Shown in pieces: positions 18,644 to 28,335 of a DNA stretch of 64,000 nucleotides. Every line of letters starts with the position of its first letter. The stretch's first letter is position 1. Both the position numbers and the translations under genes were made by a program. The notes under the pieces are model-generated. The model worked only from the letters and a program-made list of their open reading frames with translations, made no database searches and was not told where the DNA came from. The DNA is from Bradyrhizobium sp. ORS 375 (GTDB lineage Bacteria > Pseudomonadota > Alphaproteobacteria > Rhizobiales > Xanthobacteraceae), in the NCBI RefSeq assembly GCF_000239775.1, contig NZ_CAFI01000105.1:37796-101795 (forward strand), in the 5' to 3' direction.

Positions 18644-20407
18644 TCAGGCCGCGAACTTGGCGAGCCGGTTCATCTCCTGGGTGACGAGCTCGCGATACGG
18701 CCCCTCGCCCTGCATCAGCCGGTCGGGCGCGCCGTCCTCGATGATCCTGCCCGATTTCAGCACCACGACCCGATCAAAATTCCGCAAGGTCGCGAGCCGA
18801 TGCGCGATTGCGATCACGGTGCGGCCGCGCATCAGCCGGCTCAGCGCCTCGCGGATCGCCTCCTCCGACTCGCTGTCGAGCGCGGCGGTGGCCTCGTCGA
18901 GCAGCAGGATGGGCGCGTCCTTGAGGAAGGCGCGCGCGATCGCGATGCGCTGGCGCTGGCCGCCGGACAGCTTGACGCCGCGATCGCCGACCATCGTGTG
19001 CAGGCATTCCGGCAAGGTTTCGACGAAATCGCACCGCGCGGCGATGGCGGCGCGCAGCACCTCGTCGTCGGTCGCGCTCGGCCGGCCGTAGCGGATGTTC
19101 TCCAGGATGGAGCGGTGGAACAGCGAGATATCCTGCGGCACCACCGAGATCGCCTCGCGCAGGCTCTGCTGCGTCACCTTGGCGATGTCCTGCCCATCGA
19201 TGATGATGCGGCCGGCTTGCGGATCGTAGAACCGCTGCAGCAGCGTGAACAGGCTCGACTTGCCGCCGCCGGACTGGCCGACGAGCCCGACACGCTGCCC
19301 CGGCTGCAGCCGCAGCGAGAAGTTCTCGAACAGCTTGTGACCGCCCGGATAGTGGAAGGTGATGTTGTCGAAGGCGATCGCGGCGCCGCTCTTCACCAGC
19401 GGCTCGGCCTCGGGGTGATCGCTCAGCTCATGCGGCTGCAGCAGCGTGGCGATCGCCTCGCTCATGCGCGCCACGTGCTGGGTGACGTCGACCAGCGCGA
19501 CCGCGAGGTCACGCGTCGCGTTGAGAATGCTGAGGCCGAGCGTGCAGACCAGCACGACGTCGCCGGTCGTCGCCCCGCCCCGCTGCCACAGCGAAATTGC
19601 CCAGGCCATCAGCGCCACCGTCAGCAGGATCGTCACCGTCGCATGCAGGATGCGCAGCTTCTCGAGATAGCGCAGGCTGCGCCCGCGCGCCTCAAGTTCC
19701 TTGTTCACCGTCGCGTCGAACCGGTCATGCTCGTGGCGCAAGCCGCAGAACGCGCGCACCAGGGGCATGTTCGAGATCACGTCGACCATTTCGCCGTCGA
19801 CCATCGCCGCCTTGTCGGCAAAGTCATCGTGCAGCGGCCTGCCCGCCGCGGCAAGGCGGAACATCGCCAGCACCATCATCGCCGCGATGAACAGCAGGCC
19901 GACCGCCATCGGGCCGCTCACGGTTCCAATCAGGCAGATCGCGGCCACCGTGGCGAGGCACGGCGGCAGCACGTTCCAGACGAACATGTTCTCGACCGTG
20001 AACACCGCATTGGATGTCGCGGTGATGCGGCTCGACAGCATGCCCGGCAGACGGTCGCCAAAGTAGCTCGGCGAATGGCCGGTGAGATGCCGGAAGATGT
20101 CGCGGCGCAGATCGCCGGTCACGCCGACGAAGGTGAAGCTCGCGATCCAGCTGGCAACCCGCCAGAGAATGTTGTCGGTCGCGATCAGCGCCATCAGCAG
20201 CGCGAAGGCGGCCCAGACATTGCCGTTGCCGCGAGGTCCCGTGGAGAGGCTGTCGACCAGGAACTTGACGCCGTATTGGGTGCCTACTGAACAGGCAACC
20301 GCCCCCATGACGGACGTCAAAATGATGAGATGAGCTGTCGGACGTTTGCGCAGATAGCGCATCACGAAAGGAAACGGCCGGTGCGCGTAGCCTGATAGTT
20401 GATCCAT
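18644..20407 (-). CDS. ABC exporter, fused membrane and ATPase domains
   Basis: A 587-residue half-transporter of the ABCB/MsbA type. Six hydrophobic helices lie in residues 20-310, followed by an ATPase domain with Walker A GQSGGGKSS, Q-loop VPQDISLF, signature LSGGQRQR and Walker B ILLLDEATA. It would act as a homodimer exporting a lipid, glycan or peptide. The ATG giving MDQLSGYAHRPF is preferred; 27 upstream codons are poorly conserved in character. Its neighbours (debranching enzyme, divergent glycosyltransferase) hint at glycan export, which is inference. Confidence 0.87.
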   Translation of the reverse strand: MDQLSGYAHRPFPFVMRYLRKRPTAHLIILTSVMGAVACSVGTQYGVKFLVDSLSTGPRGNGNVWAAFALLMALIATDNILWRVASWIASFTFVGVTGDLRRDIFRHLTGHSPSYFGDRLPGMLSSRITATSNAVFTVENMFVWNVLPPCLATVAAICLIGTVSGPMAVGLLFIAAMMVLAMFRLAAAGRPLHDDFADKAAMVDGEMVDVISNMPLVRAFCGLRHEHDRFDATVNKELEARGRSLRYLEKLRILHATVTILLTVALMAWAISLWQRGGATTGDVVLVCTLGLSILNATRDLAVALVDVTQHVARMSEAIATLLQPHELSDHPEAEPLVKSGAAIAFDNITFHYPGGHKLFENFSLRLQPGQRVGLVGQSGGGKSSLFTLLQRFYDPQAGRIIIDGQDIAKVTQQSLREAISVVPQDISLFHRSILENIRYGRPSATDDEVLRAAIAARCDFVETLPECLHTMVGDRGVKLSGGQRQRIAIARAFLKDAPILLLDEATAALDSESEEAIREALSRLMRGRTVIAIAHRLATLRNFDRVVVLKSGRIIEDGAPDRLMQGEGPYRELVTQEMNRLAKFAA

Positions 20408-20689
20408 AGCATGTCCGTAGCAGTGAGGGCACCCGTTGCGGCCAGATGAACGAGGCGTTCCTTGTTCCGTTCCGTTGTGCAGCAGCACATCGGCTCTGCT
20501 GATCCTGCATGAGGAGTGGCATCAACTTTGGCGAGTCGGATGGCACCAATGAGACACGCAGGAACACGTTGTGTCGAAAAAAGAGTGATCGAAGACCGGG
20601 GAACCTCATCAGCAGGGACTACGTTCCCGCTGCGGCAGTGCCGGTGCCATTGGGGGCTTCATCCATGATCACGAACAGGAGACGGTGAG

Positions 20690-21760
20690 ATGCGCATTGC
20701 GCAGGTTGCTCCATTGACGGAGGCCGTACCTCCGAAGCTCTACGGCGGCACTGAACGGGTCGTTCATTGGTTGACCGAAGAGCTCGTTGCCCTTGGGCAC
20801 GACGTGACATTGTTCGCCAGCGGAGATTCGCAGACGTCGGCGAAGCTCTCGCCAAGCTGGCCGAAGGCTTTGCGCCTGGACGGCTCGGTGCGGGATCCCA
20901 ACGCGCTCCACATGGTCATGCTGGAGAATGTGCGGCAGCGATGTGACGACGAGGAATTCGACATCCTCCACTTCCACCTCGACTACTATCCGTTCTCCCT
21001 GTTCCATCGCCAGCCGACGCCGTTCCTCACCACCCTGCACGGCAGGCTCGATCTTCCCGAGCACCAGCCGGTCTTTTCGATGTTCAAGGATGTTCCCGTC
21101 GTCTCGATCTCCGACGCGCAGCGGCGTCCGGTGCCGAATGCGAACTGGGTCCGCACCGTGCTGCACGGCCTGCCGGAGAAGCTCCTGATGCCGAAGCCGG
21201 CGACCCCCAGCTATCTCGCGGTGCTCGGACGCATCGCGCCGGAGAAGGGCGTCGACCGCGCGATCAAGATCGCGATGCGCTGTGGCATTCCGCTCAAGAT
21301 CGCCGCCAAGATCGACCGCGCCGACCAGGATTACTACGACCAGCTGATCTATCCCCTGATCAACGGCAACCCGCTGGTCGAATATGTCGGCGAGATCGGT
21401 GACCAGGAGAAGCCGGAGTTCCTGTCGGGCGCGCTCGGCCTGCTGCTGCCGATCGACTGGCCCGAGCCGTTCGGGCTCGTGATGATCGAATCGATGGCCT
21501 GCGGCACGCCGGTCATCGCCTACAACCGCGGCTCGGTGCCGGAAGTGATCGACGACGGCATCACCGGCTTCATCGTCGAGGACGAGCTCAGCGCGGTCGC
21601 CGCGGTGAACCGCCTGCACCATCTCAGCCGCGCCCGCGTGCGCGAACAGTTCGAGCAGCGCTTCACGGCGCGACGGATGGCGCTGGACTATCTCGCCGCC
21701 TACCGCCGGCTGATCGAGAAGGCCGAGCCGCGCATCCGGCTGGTCAGCAGCGCCGAGTAG
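20690..21760 (+). CDS. GT4-family glycosyltransferase
   Basis: A 356-residue GT-B fold enzyme. The N-terminal Rossmann domain begins MRIAQVAPLTEAVPPKLYGGTERV with the acceptor loop YGGTER. The C-terminal domain holds LGRIAPEKGVDRAI and the nucleotide-sugar EX7E-like segment EPFGLVMIESMACGTPVI. Family members transfer glucose, mannose or galactose from NDP-sugars with retention. GGAGACGGTGAG precedes the ATG. The gene is divergent from the ABC exporter, 282 bp away. Nothing recognisable was seen in that gap. Product unknown. Confidence 0.88.
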   Translation: MRIAQVAPLTEAVPPKLYGGTERVVHWLTEELVALGHDVTLFASGDSQTSAKLSPSWPKALRLDGSVRDPNALHMVMLENVRQRCDDEEFDILHFHLDYYPFSLFHRQPTPFLTTLHGRLDLPEHQPVFSMFKDVPVVSISDAQRRPVPNANWVRTVLHGLPEKLLMPKPATPSYLAVLGRIAPEKGVDRAIKIAMRCGIPLKIAAKIDRADQDYYDQLIYPLINGNPLVEYVGEIGDQEKPEFLSGALGLLLPIDWPEPFGLVMIESMACGTPVIAYNRGSVPEVIDDGITGFIVEDELSAVAAVNRLHHLSRARVREQFEQRFTARRMALDYLAAYRRLIEKAEPRIRLVSSAE

Positions 21761-21772
21761 ATCCCTTGTCGT

Positions 21773-21805
21773 GGAGGTCGACCGGCGGGAAACCGGCCGA
21801 CCTCC
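21773..21805. terminator. Bidirectional terminator hairpin
   Basis: A 13-bp stem (GGAGGTCGACCGG / CCGGCCGACCTCC, one mismatch) with a seven-base loop stands between two convergent genes, 13 bp after the glycosyltransferase stop. Confidence 0.65.
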
Positions 21806-21812
21806 CTCTTGC

Positions 21813-23756
21813 TCACGTGACCTTGGCCCGCTTCGGCTCGACGATCTCGAACATTCGCGGAAATTCGTCCATCAGCGACATCAGCTCGGCAAGCCGCATC
21901 GGATTGCCGACGAACGTGATCTTTCCGGCCGCCACCGCTTCTGGAAAGGTCGCCGCCTTGGCGATGATCTCGTCCAGGGTCGCACGCGCCAGCGTGAAGC
22001 CCGCATCGGCGGTCGATGCCTGCACGCCCACCGCGTAGGTCAGCGCGCAGTTCTGCAGGGTCAGCACGAAGCGCTCGGCGGTGTCGGTGAACGTCCAGTT
22101 CAGCACGATGTGCTTGCCCTCGGCCTTCGGCCCGTTCAGGCGGACGCCGAGCACGTCCCACAATTGCTCGGTGCGCAGCGCCGCCAAGGTCTCACGCGGC
22201 ATGCCCGGACGCGCCGGCACCACCGGCATGCCGTGGCGCAGCTCCTGCGCGCCGAACAGATAGGCGTTGCGCCAGGTCGCGCTCTCCGCGGCGTAGCCGA
22301 GCTGCTCCAGCGTATCGGCCAGCAAGGCACGAGCCGCGACGTTGTCCGGCTCGGCGAATACGAGATGACCAACCACCTGCGCGACGAAGCGGAACTCGCC
22401 CTTGGCGAAATCCGTCCGCGCCCGCGCCAGCAACGCCTCCGCGCCGCCCATGTACTCGACATATTTCCGCCCGGCCTCGACCGGCGGCAACGGATCGAGA
22501 TTGACCGGGTTGGCATCGTACCAGCCGAGATATTTCTGATAGATCGCCTTCACATTGTGCCGGATGTGGCCGTAATAGCCGCGCGCATGCCAGGCGCCGT
22601 CGAGGCTCGCCGGCAACTTGATCTGCTCGGCGATCTCGCTCGCGGTCAGGCCGTGGTTCATCAGCCGCAACGTCTGGTCATGCGCGAACTTGTACAGATC
22701 GCGCTGCTCGCGGATCATCGTGTCCACACGACTGGCGCCCCACACCGGCCAATGATGCTGGCCGCACATCACCTCGGCCTTGCCGCCCCACAACTGCAGG
22801 GCCTCGCCGAGATATTTCGACCATGCCAGCGCATCGCGCACATCGGCGCCGCGAAACGGCAGCAGGTTGTGAAAATTGTGCGTGCAGTTCTCGGCGAGGT
22901 TCAGCAGCTTGTAACGCGGCACGTAGAAGTGCATCTCCGCCGGCGCCTCGCTGTTCGGCGCCATCTGGAATTCAAACCTCACGCCGTCGATCGTCCTGGT
23001 GTCGCCGGTCGCCATGATCAGGTCGTTCGGCCGCAGCAGCGCGACGCTGCCGGCCGCCATGGTCTTGCCGAGACCGCAATCGACATGCCCCTTAGGGCCT
23101 TTCGCGAGCAGCGGGCCGAACTGATATTGCGCCCGGCGCAGCATCGCGGGTCCAGCGATGATGTTCTCGGACACGGCGTGCTCGATGAACAGGTTCGGCG
23201 CGATCAGCGGCACGCGGCCGCTGGTCACCGCGTCCTCGTCGACGACGCCGCGTGCGCCGCCCCAATGATCGGTGTGGGTGTGCGTGAACATCACCGCCGT
23301 CACCGGCCTGGTGCCGCGGTGCTGATAATACAGATCGAGCGCGGCGCGCGCGCCCTCGATCGAGGTGAGCGTATCCACGATGATGACGCCGGTGTCGCCT
23401 TCGATCAGCGTCATGTTGGCAATATCGAGCCCACGCACCTGGTAGACGCCGGGAACGACCTCGAACAGGCCGTGATGCATGTTGAGCTTCGCCTGTCGCC
23501 ACAGGCTCGGATTGACCGTTGGCGGCGCCTCCTCCGCCTCCAGGAAGCCGTAGGGTGCGAGGCTCCAGACGCTGCGTCCTTGCGCCGTCGTGACGTTGGC
23601 CTGATCGATGGTGCCAAGAAAGCCGCGGGCCGCATCGTCGAAATCGGCCGCGTCATCGAACGGCAGCGCGTCGAGCATCGCCTGCTGCGCCGCACTGACG
23701 GCCGCGCTGGCCTCTTTGGTCTCCGTGGCGCTGTCACCGCCGACCGGCGCATTCAT
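21813..23756 (-). CDS. Alkyl sulfatase (SdsA1/BDS1-type metallo-beta-lactamase fold)
   Basis: A 647-residue enzyme. The metallo-beta-lactamase domain carries the zinc motif THTHTDHWGG (His159, His161, Asp163, His164). It is followed by an alpha-helical dimerisation domain (about 380-510) and a C-terminal SCP2-like domain (about 530-647). This order is characteristic of alkyl sulfatases that hydrolyse SDS-like sulfate esters. The family's usual signal peptide is not visible, so cytoplasmic action is possible. GGGAGGA seven bases before the ATG sets the start. It is 89 bp after bioA on the same strand, probably separate. Confidence 0.9.
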   Translation of the reverse strand: MNAPVGGDSATETKEASAAVSAAQQAMLDALPFDDAADFDDAARGFLGTIDQANVTTAQGRSVWSLAPYGFLEAEEAPPTVNPSLWRQAKLNMHHGLFEVVPGVYQVRGLDIANMTLIEGDTGVIIVDTLTSIEGARAALDLYYQHRGTRPVTAVMFTHTHTDHWGGARGVVDEDAVTSGRVPLIAPNLFIEHAVSENIIAGPAMLRRAQYQFGPLLAKGPKGHVDCGLGKTMAAGSVALLRPNDLIMATGDTRTIDGVRFEFQMAPNSEAPAEMHFYVPRYKLLNLAENCTHNFHNLLPFRGADVRDALAWSKYLGEALQLWGGKAEVMCGQHHWPVWGASRVDTMIREQRDLYKFAHDQTLRLMNHGLTASEIAEQIKLPASLDGAWHARGYYGHIRHNVKAIYQKYLGWYDANPVNLDPLPPVEAGRKYVEYMGGAEALLARARTDFAKGEFRFVAQVVGHLVFAEPDNVAARALLADTLEQLGYAAESATWRNAYLFGAQELRHGMPVVPARPGMPRETLAALRTEQLWDVLGVRLNGPKAEGKHIVLNWTFTDTAERFVLTLQNCALTYAVGVQASTADAGFTLARATLDEIIAKAATFPEAVAAGKITFVGNPMRLAELMSLMDEFPRMFEIVEPKRAKVT

Positions 23757-23845
23757 GGCTGCATCCTCCCCCGCAACGAACCTGGTTCGCGCGATGCTAA
23801 TGCGGGGCATCTTGGAGCGCAAATTGCGCGCAGCGGAACGGCGCC

Positions 23846-25111
23846 TCAGAGCACGTGATCGACGGCTTCGTCGATCGCCGAATAGATCGCATCGAGATCG
23901 CCCGGGGTGACGCAGTAGGGCGGCATGACGTAGATCGTGTGGCCCAGCGGTCGCAGCAGCACATCGCTGTCGCGGAAGAACGCCTGGAGCTGCGGCCCGA
24001 CCTCGGCAAGATACCCCCGCTCTTCCGCCTGGACATCGAGCGCCGTGATCGTGCCGCACCGCCGCAGATCGGAGAACCGCTCGTCATAGCGGAAGCGGGC
24101 CAGGCAGCGCTCCTGCGCCGCTGCCAGCGAGCCGATCCGGGCCCTGGTCTCCGGCCGGCGCCACAGCTCGAGATTGGCGCATGCCGCCGCGCAGGCGATC
24201 GGATTGGCCGTGTAGGAGCTCGAATGGAAGAACGTTCGCGCGCGGTCGGTCGACAGATGCGCCGCGAAGATCGCCTCGTTGCACAGCGTGACCGCGAGCG
24301 GCAGCGCGCCGCCGGTGAGCCCCTTCGCATAGCAGGCGATGTCGGGCGCAATCTCCGCCTGCTCGCAGGCGAACAGCGTGCCGGTGCGGCCCCAGCCGGT
24401 CATCACCTCGTCGGCAATGAACAGCACGCCGAACGCCCGGCAGATCCGGTGCATCTCGCGCAGCACGGACGCCGGATATGTCAGCATGCCTCCGGCTCCG
24501 AGCACCAATGGCTCGACGATGAAAGCCGCCGGCCGATCCCGCTTGCAGATCGCAGCGAGCGCATCGAGCGCCGCCTGCTCCGCCCCCGCAGCCGGAAACG
24601 GCACGACGGCGACATCGAACAGCAGCGGCTCATAGGCCGCATTGAACACGCCGCGGGCGCCGACCGACATCGCGCCGATGGTGTCGCCGTGATAGGAGTG
24701 CTGCATCACCACGATGCGCGTGCGCGGCTCGCCGATGTTCCTGAAATAGCCGAGTGCCATCTTCAGCGCGACCTCGACGCAGGTGGCGCCGGAGTCGGAG
24801 AAGAACACATGCGTGAGGCCGGGGGGTGCAAGCTCCAGCAATCCGGCGGCGACCTGCTCGGCCGGCTCGTGGGTGTGTCCGGCGAAGATCACCTGGTCGA
24901 GTCGTTCGGCCTGCGCCTGGATCGCTTGCACGATGGGCGGATGGCAATGGCCATGCGTGACCACCCACCAGGATGCGATGGCATCGATGATGCGCCGGCC
25001 GTCGGACGCGTGGAGATAGGCGCCCTCGCCGCGCAGGATCGGCGTCATCTGCGGCTGCAGCGCATGCTGGGTGCACGGGTGCCAGATCGGCGACGCCGCG
25101 CCTGTCATCAC
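23846..25111 (-). CDS. bioA: BioA, DAPA aminotransferase (PLP)
   Basis: A 421-residue class III aminotransferase: S-adenosylmethionine-8-amino-7-oxononanoate transaminase of biotin synthesis. It begins with IWHPCTQHALQ, typical of BioA. The PLP phosphate loop is FSDSGATCVEVALKMA, the Asp that binds the pyridine nitrogen is in FIADEVMTGWGRTG, and the Schiff-base Lys is in CYAKGLTGG. Its ATG overlaps the bioD stop by four bases. It is the last gene of the bio operon. Confidence 0.95.
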   Translation of the reverse strand: MMTGAASPIWHPCTQHALQPQMTPILRGEGAYLHASDGRRIIDAIASWWVVTHGHCHPPIVQAIQAQAERLDQVIFAGHTHEPAEQVAAGLLELAPPGLTHVFFSDSGATCVEVALKMALGYFRNIGEPRTRIVVMQHSYHGDTIGAMSVGARGVFNAAYEPLLFDVAVVPFPAAGAEQAALDALAAICKRDRPAAFIVEPLVLGAGGMLTYPASVLREMHRICRAFGVLFIADEVMTGWGRTGTLFACEQAEIAPDIACYAKGLTGGALPLAVTLCNEAIFAAHLSTDRARTFFHSSSYTANPIACAAACANLELWRRPETRARIGSLAAAQERCLARFRYDERFSDLRRCGTITALDVQAEERGYLAEVGPQLQAFFRDSDVLLRPLGHTIYVMPPYCVTPGDLDAIYSAIDEAVDHVL

Positions 25112-25737
25112 TCGAAATCCCCCGGCCGAAATTCAGCGGCGACAGCCGCCTGCAGCGAGCTGGCGGTGAGCGGCGTGAGCCACGGCAAGCGGCCGAGATG
25201 CTTCACCGCGCCGAGACGACAGATCGTCGTTTCGCTGTCGGGACGAGCCTCGCCGATGAAGGCGATGCCCCGCACGTCGATGCCGCGGCTGCGCAGCGCG
25301 GCCAACGACAGCAGCGAATGGTTGATCGTGCCGAGGCTGGTGCGCGCGCACAGCACGACGGAGCAGCGCCAGCGCGCGAACACATCGAGATAGAGCGTGT
25401 CGGAATTGAGTGGCACCATGACGCCGCCCGCGCCTTCGATCACGATCGGCACGTCGCCCAGTTCTGGCGGCTCCAGCCGGAGCGGATCGATGCTGATGCC
25501 TTCGAGGCGTGCTGCCAGATGCGGCGAGGCCGGCTCGGCCAGCCGGTAGCGTTCGGGGATCACACGGTCGTCGGCGACATCGGCAAGCCGCTGAACCTGA
25601 CGGGAATCCGTCTCGTCCGCAACGCCAGCCTGCACCGGCTTCCAATAGCAGGCGCCGAGCAGTGCCGTCAGGCCGGCCGCGAACACGGTCTTGCCGATGC
25701 CGGTGTCGGTACCCGTGACTACGATGCGCTGCGCCAT
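25108..25737 (-). CDS. bioD: BioD, dethiobiotin synthetase
   Basis: A 209-residue P-loop enzyme that carboxylates DAPA to dethiobiotin with ATP and CO2. Walker A is TGTDTGIGKT near residue 8. KPVQAGVADETDS forms the substrate loop and IEGAGGVMVPL the conserved dimer-interface loop. It overlaps bioF by 19 bases upstream and bioA by four downstream. Confidence 0.95.
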   Translation of the reverse strand: MAQRIVVTGTDTGIGKTVFAAGLTALLGACYWKPVQAGVADETDSRQVQRLADVADDRVIPERYRLAEPASPHLAARLEGISIDPLRLEPPELGDVPIVIEGAGGVMVPLNSDTLYLDVFARWRCSVVLCARTSLGTINHSLLSLAALRSRGIDVRGIAFIGEARPDSETTICRLGAVKHLGRLPWLTPLTASSLQAAVAAEFRPGDFE

Positions 25738-26876
25738 CGCCGTTCTCCTGCGAGCTGAGCCAGCGCATCGAGCAGCGCCGTGATCGCGGCCTCATCGACA
25801 TTCAAGGTCAGCGACAGCCGCAGCCGCGCTGTGCCGGCCGGCACCGTTGGCGGCCGGATGCCGCGGATGTCGAAGCCGCGCTGCTGCAGCTCGGCCGCGA
25901 GCGTCATGGCACGCGCATTGTCGCCGACGATGAACGGAATGATCTGCGAGGACGACCAGGTCTCGCCGAACCGCGCGACGATCTCGCGATGCGCAAACGC
26001 CACGAGCTGCGCCAGTCTCTGCTGCTTCTCCGGCTCGTCCTGCAGAATCGCGAGCGCCTCGCTGACGGCGACGGCCATCAATGGCGATGGCGCGGTGGCG
26101 AAGATGAAGGGCCGGCAGCGGTTGATCAAGGTCTCGCGCAGCACGCGATGGGCGGTGACCAGCGCGCCGGCGGCGCCGAGCGCCTTGCCGCAGGTGTGCA
26201 CGACGACGATGTCGGCACGGCCTTCAAAGCGTGCGGCAAGTCCCCGCCCCTGTGGTCCATGAACGCCGGTCGCATGCGCTTCGTCGATCAGCACAAAGGC
26301 ATCGTGGCGTTCGGCCACGGCGATCAGCTCGTCCAGCGGCGCGATGTCGCCGTCCATGCTGTAGAGGCTTTCGACGACGATCCAGGGCCGGCCTACGCCG
26401 CCGTCCCGGCGCCACGCAAGGATCCTGTCGTCGGCGGCGTCGGGATCGTTGTGATGGAACAGGCAGCTCTCGGCGCGACTGCCGCGCGCGCCCTCATGAG
26501 TGCTGGCGTGCACGAGCGCATCGAGCACCAGGAGGTCGTCGCGTAGCGGCAACGTCGTGAGCACGGCGAGATTGGCGAGATAGCCCGAGCCGAAGAACAG
26601 CGCGCTCTCGGCACCGAAGAAGCGCGCCGCGTCCGCCTCCAGCCGTTCATGCTCCACGCAATTGCCGCGCAGCAGCCGCGAGCCGCCGGCGCCGACCGGC
26701 GTGCCCGCCTCCATCGCCGCCGCGACCGCGCGCTTGATGCGCGGAGCGTGGGCGAGGCCGAGATAGTCGTTGGAAGAGAAATCGAGACCGGATCTTGGAC
26801 TGAGATGCCGCAGACGATCGTCGGCTGCGAGATCGTGCAGCTTCTTTGCATAAATCGCCAGTTTCTCGGAAAACAT
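25719..26876 (-). CDS. bioF: BioF, 8-amino-7-oxononanoate synthase
   Basis: A 385-residue PLP enzyme of the alpha-oxoamine synthase family, condensing pimeloyl-ACP or pimeloyl-CoA with alanine. Seen: the N-terminal SNDYLGLAHAPRIK, GSGYLANLAVL, the Asp in VLIDEAHATGVHGPQGRG and the PLP lysine in HTCGKALGAAGA. It overlaps bioD, and follows bioB after a gap of about 310 bp that carries a small frame and a repeat. Confidence 0.95.
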   Translation of the reverse strand: MFSEKLAIYAKKLHDLAADDRLRHLSPRSGLDFSSNDYLGLAHAPRIKRAVAAAMEAGTPVGAGGSRLLRGNCVEHERLEADAARFFGAESALFFGSGYLANLAVLTTLPLRDDLLVLDALVHASTHEGARGSRAESCLFHHNDPDAADDRILAWRRDGGVGRPWIVVESLYSMDGDIAPLDELIAVAERHDAFVLIDEAHATGVHGPQGRGLAARFEGRADIVVVHTCGKALGAAGALVTAHRVLRETLINRCRPFIFATAPSPLMAVAVSEALAILQDEPEKQQRLAQLVAFAHREIVARFGETWSSSQIIPFIVGDNARAMTLAAELQQRGFDIRGIRPPTVPAGTARLRLSLTLNVDEAAITALLDALAQLAGERRWRSAS

Positions 26877-26939
26877 GTTGTATCCGCTCTCCGTCGGTTA
26901 GCCGCACTCGCTCAGGATCGGAGAACCGTGCGGCCAAGG

Positions 26940-26997
26940 TTGGGGCCTCGCCCTTCGAGACGCCCGCCCGAAGGGCGGGCACCTCAGGATGAGGGGA
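26940..26997. repeat. Intergenic palindromic repeat between bioB and bioF
   Basis: A hairpin GCCCGCCC-GAA-GGGCGGGC (26962-26980), flanked by CTCGCCCTTCGAGACG and CCTCAGGATGAGGG. From memory, this is the kind of dispersed REP-like element common between Bradyrhizobium genes. Inside the bio operon it could moderate read-through or mRNA stability. Confidence 0.6.
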
Positions 26998-27069
26998 AAG
27001 CGCTTCGGTGAAGCCGCCAAGGACCGCATGAGATCGAACGCCCGCTCCGCGCCTTGATACGCGCACGGC

Positions 27070-27189
27070 TTATCGTCCAGGTGCAGCGTCGGTTTCGAAG
27101 CCGAGGAGCGCCGCGCACGCGATCGAGTCGTCGCGAACGGTCGCTATGGCGGCGCGTCTCGAACCATGTGGCCCCTGATCCTGCAACAT
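27070..27189 (-). CDS. Possible 39-residue protein coupled to bioB
   Basis: A short frame beginning [13 protein letters not shown] and ending AAPGR. Its ATG shares one base with the bioB stop (TGATG), the classic arrangement for translational coupling. It has no membrane segment and no family I recognise. The remaining gap to bioF is otherwise non-coding. It may be a chance frame, and the evidence is positional only. Confidence 0.3.
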   Translation of the reverse strand: MLQDQGPHGSRRAAIATVRDDSIACAALLGFETDAAPGR

Positions 27190-28235
27190 CACGCTGTACC
27201 TGATTGATGCGCCGCTTCGCTCGCATCCACTCTTTCGCGCGCCGCCAATGACGAGGTCATGCCGAGCCGCGCCAGCAGATCGGCGTCGCGCGCGGCCTGC
27301 GGATTGGCCGTCGTCAGCAGCACGTCGCCGATGAAGATCGAGTTGGCGCCGGCCAGCAGGCACAGGCTCTGCAATTCGTCGCTCATGTGCTGCCGCCCCG
27401 CGGACAGCCGCACCACGCTCTGCGGCATCATGATGCGCGCGACCGCGATCAGCCGCACCAGCGCGATGCCGTCGGGCCGCGCCGCGGTGTCGTTGACCGG
27501 CACGCCCTTGACCTCGTTCCACATGTTGATCGGCACGCTGTCCGGATGCGCATCGAGATTGGCGAGCAGCACCAGCATGCCGAGCCGGTCGTCGACCTCC
27601 TCGCCCATGCCGATGATGCCGCCACAGCACACCTTGATGCCGGCCTCGCGGACATGCGCCAGCGTGTCGATGCGGTCCTGCAGGGTGCGCGTGGTGATGA
27701 TGCGGTCGTAGAATTCGGGCGAGGTGTCGACATTGTGGTTGTAGTAGTCGAGCCCGGCGTCCTTGAGCCGCTGCGCCTGCGGGGGCGTCAGCATGCCCAG
27801 GGTCACGCAGGTCTCCATGCCCAGATCCCTGACCGCGCTGACCATGTCGCACACCTGATCGAGATCGCGGTCTTTCGGACTGCGCCAGGCCGCCGCCATG
27901 CAAAAGCGCTCCGCGCCCGCCTGCTTCGCGCGCCGCGCGGTCGCGACCACCGCGTCCTGGTCCATCAGCTTGGTCGCCTTCAGGCCGGTGTCGTAATGCG
28001 CGCTCTGCGAGCAGTAGCCGCAATCCTCCGGACAGCCGCCGGTCTTGATGCTGAGCAGGCTCGCGGTCTCGAGCCGGATGGGATCGAAGTGCCGGCGATG
28101 CACCGACTGGGCGAGGAACATCAGGTCCGGAAACGGCAGAGCGTACAGCGCTTCGGCCTCGTCCCGCGTCCAATCATGGCGAACCGCATCGCCGTGCTCG
28201 TTCTGCTCCAACCATGAACTGCTCACACCGGCCAT
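27189..28235 (-). CDS. bioB: BioB, biotin synthase (radical SAM)
   Basis: A 348-residue radical-SAM enzyme inserting sulfur into dethiobiotin. The 4Fe-4S-SAM motif is in [13 protein letters not shown] (Cys68, Cys72, Cys75). The sacrificial 2Fe-2S ligands are expected in ETCVTLGML and further downstream, and [12 protein letters not shown] is a BioB hallmark. I chose the start [16 protein letters not shown]. An ATG ten codons upstream would put the start inside the operator palindrome. The gene is divergent from bioR and directly downstream of its sites. Confidence 0.95.
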   Translation of the reverse strand: MAGVSSSWLEQNEHGDAVRHDWTRDEAEALYALPFPDLMFLAQSVHRRHFDPIRLETASLLSIKTGGCPEDCGYCSQSAHYDTGLKATKLMDQDAVVATARRAKQAGAERFCMAAAWRSPKDRDLDQVCDMVSAVRDLGMETCVTLGMLTPPQAQRLKDAGLDYYNHNVDTSPEFYDRIITTRTLQDRIDTLAHVREAGIKVCCGGIIGMGEEVDDRLGMLVLLANLDAHPDSVPINMWNEVKGVPVNDTAARPDGIALVRLIAVARIMMPQSVVRLSAGRQHMSDELQSLCLLAGANSIFIGDVLLTTANPQAARDADLLARLGMTSSLAARERVDASEAAHQSGTA

Positions 28236-28251
28236 CCCGCGCGCCCCACAT

Positions 28252-28280
28252 TTATAGATTTTCATAGAAATTATCTATGA
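28252..28280 (-). promoter_or_regulatory. BioR operator before bioB
   Basis: TCATAGA-AATTA-TCTATGA is a perfect 7-bp-arm palindrome (28262-28280), with a further TTATAGATT half-like match next to it. BioR sites in alphaproteobacteria are described as TTATAGATAA/TTATCTATAA-like. It lies 26 bp before the chosen bioB start. Confidence 0.8.
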
Positions 28281-28335
28281 AACTACTCCTCGTGAAACCG
28301 TAAGATACCGCGACTTTCCGTGCATCAGCTTTTTC

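Noticed and set aside
26984-27226. An 80-codon minus-strand frame overlapping the bioB end
   Set aside because: Arg-rich, without a ribosome site, and crossing both bioB and the repeat; the 39-codon frame in another phase has better positional support.
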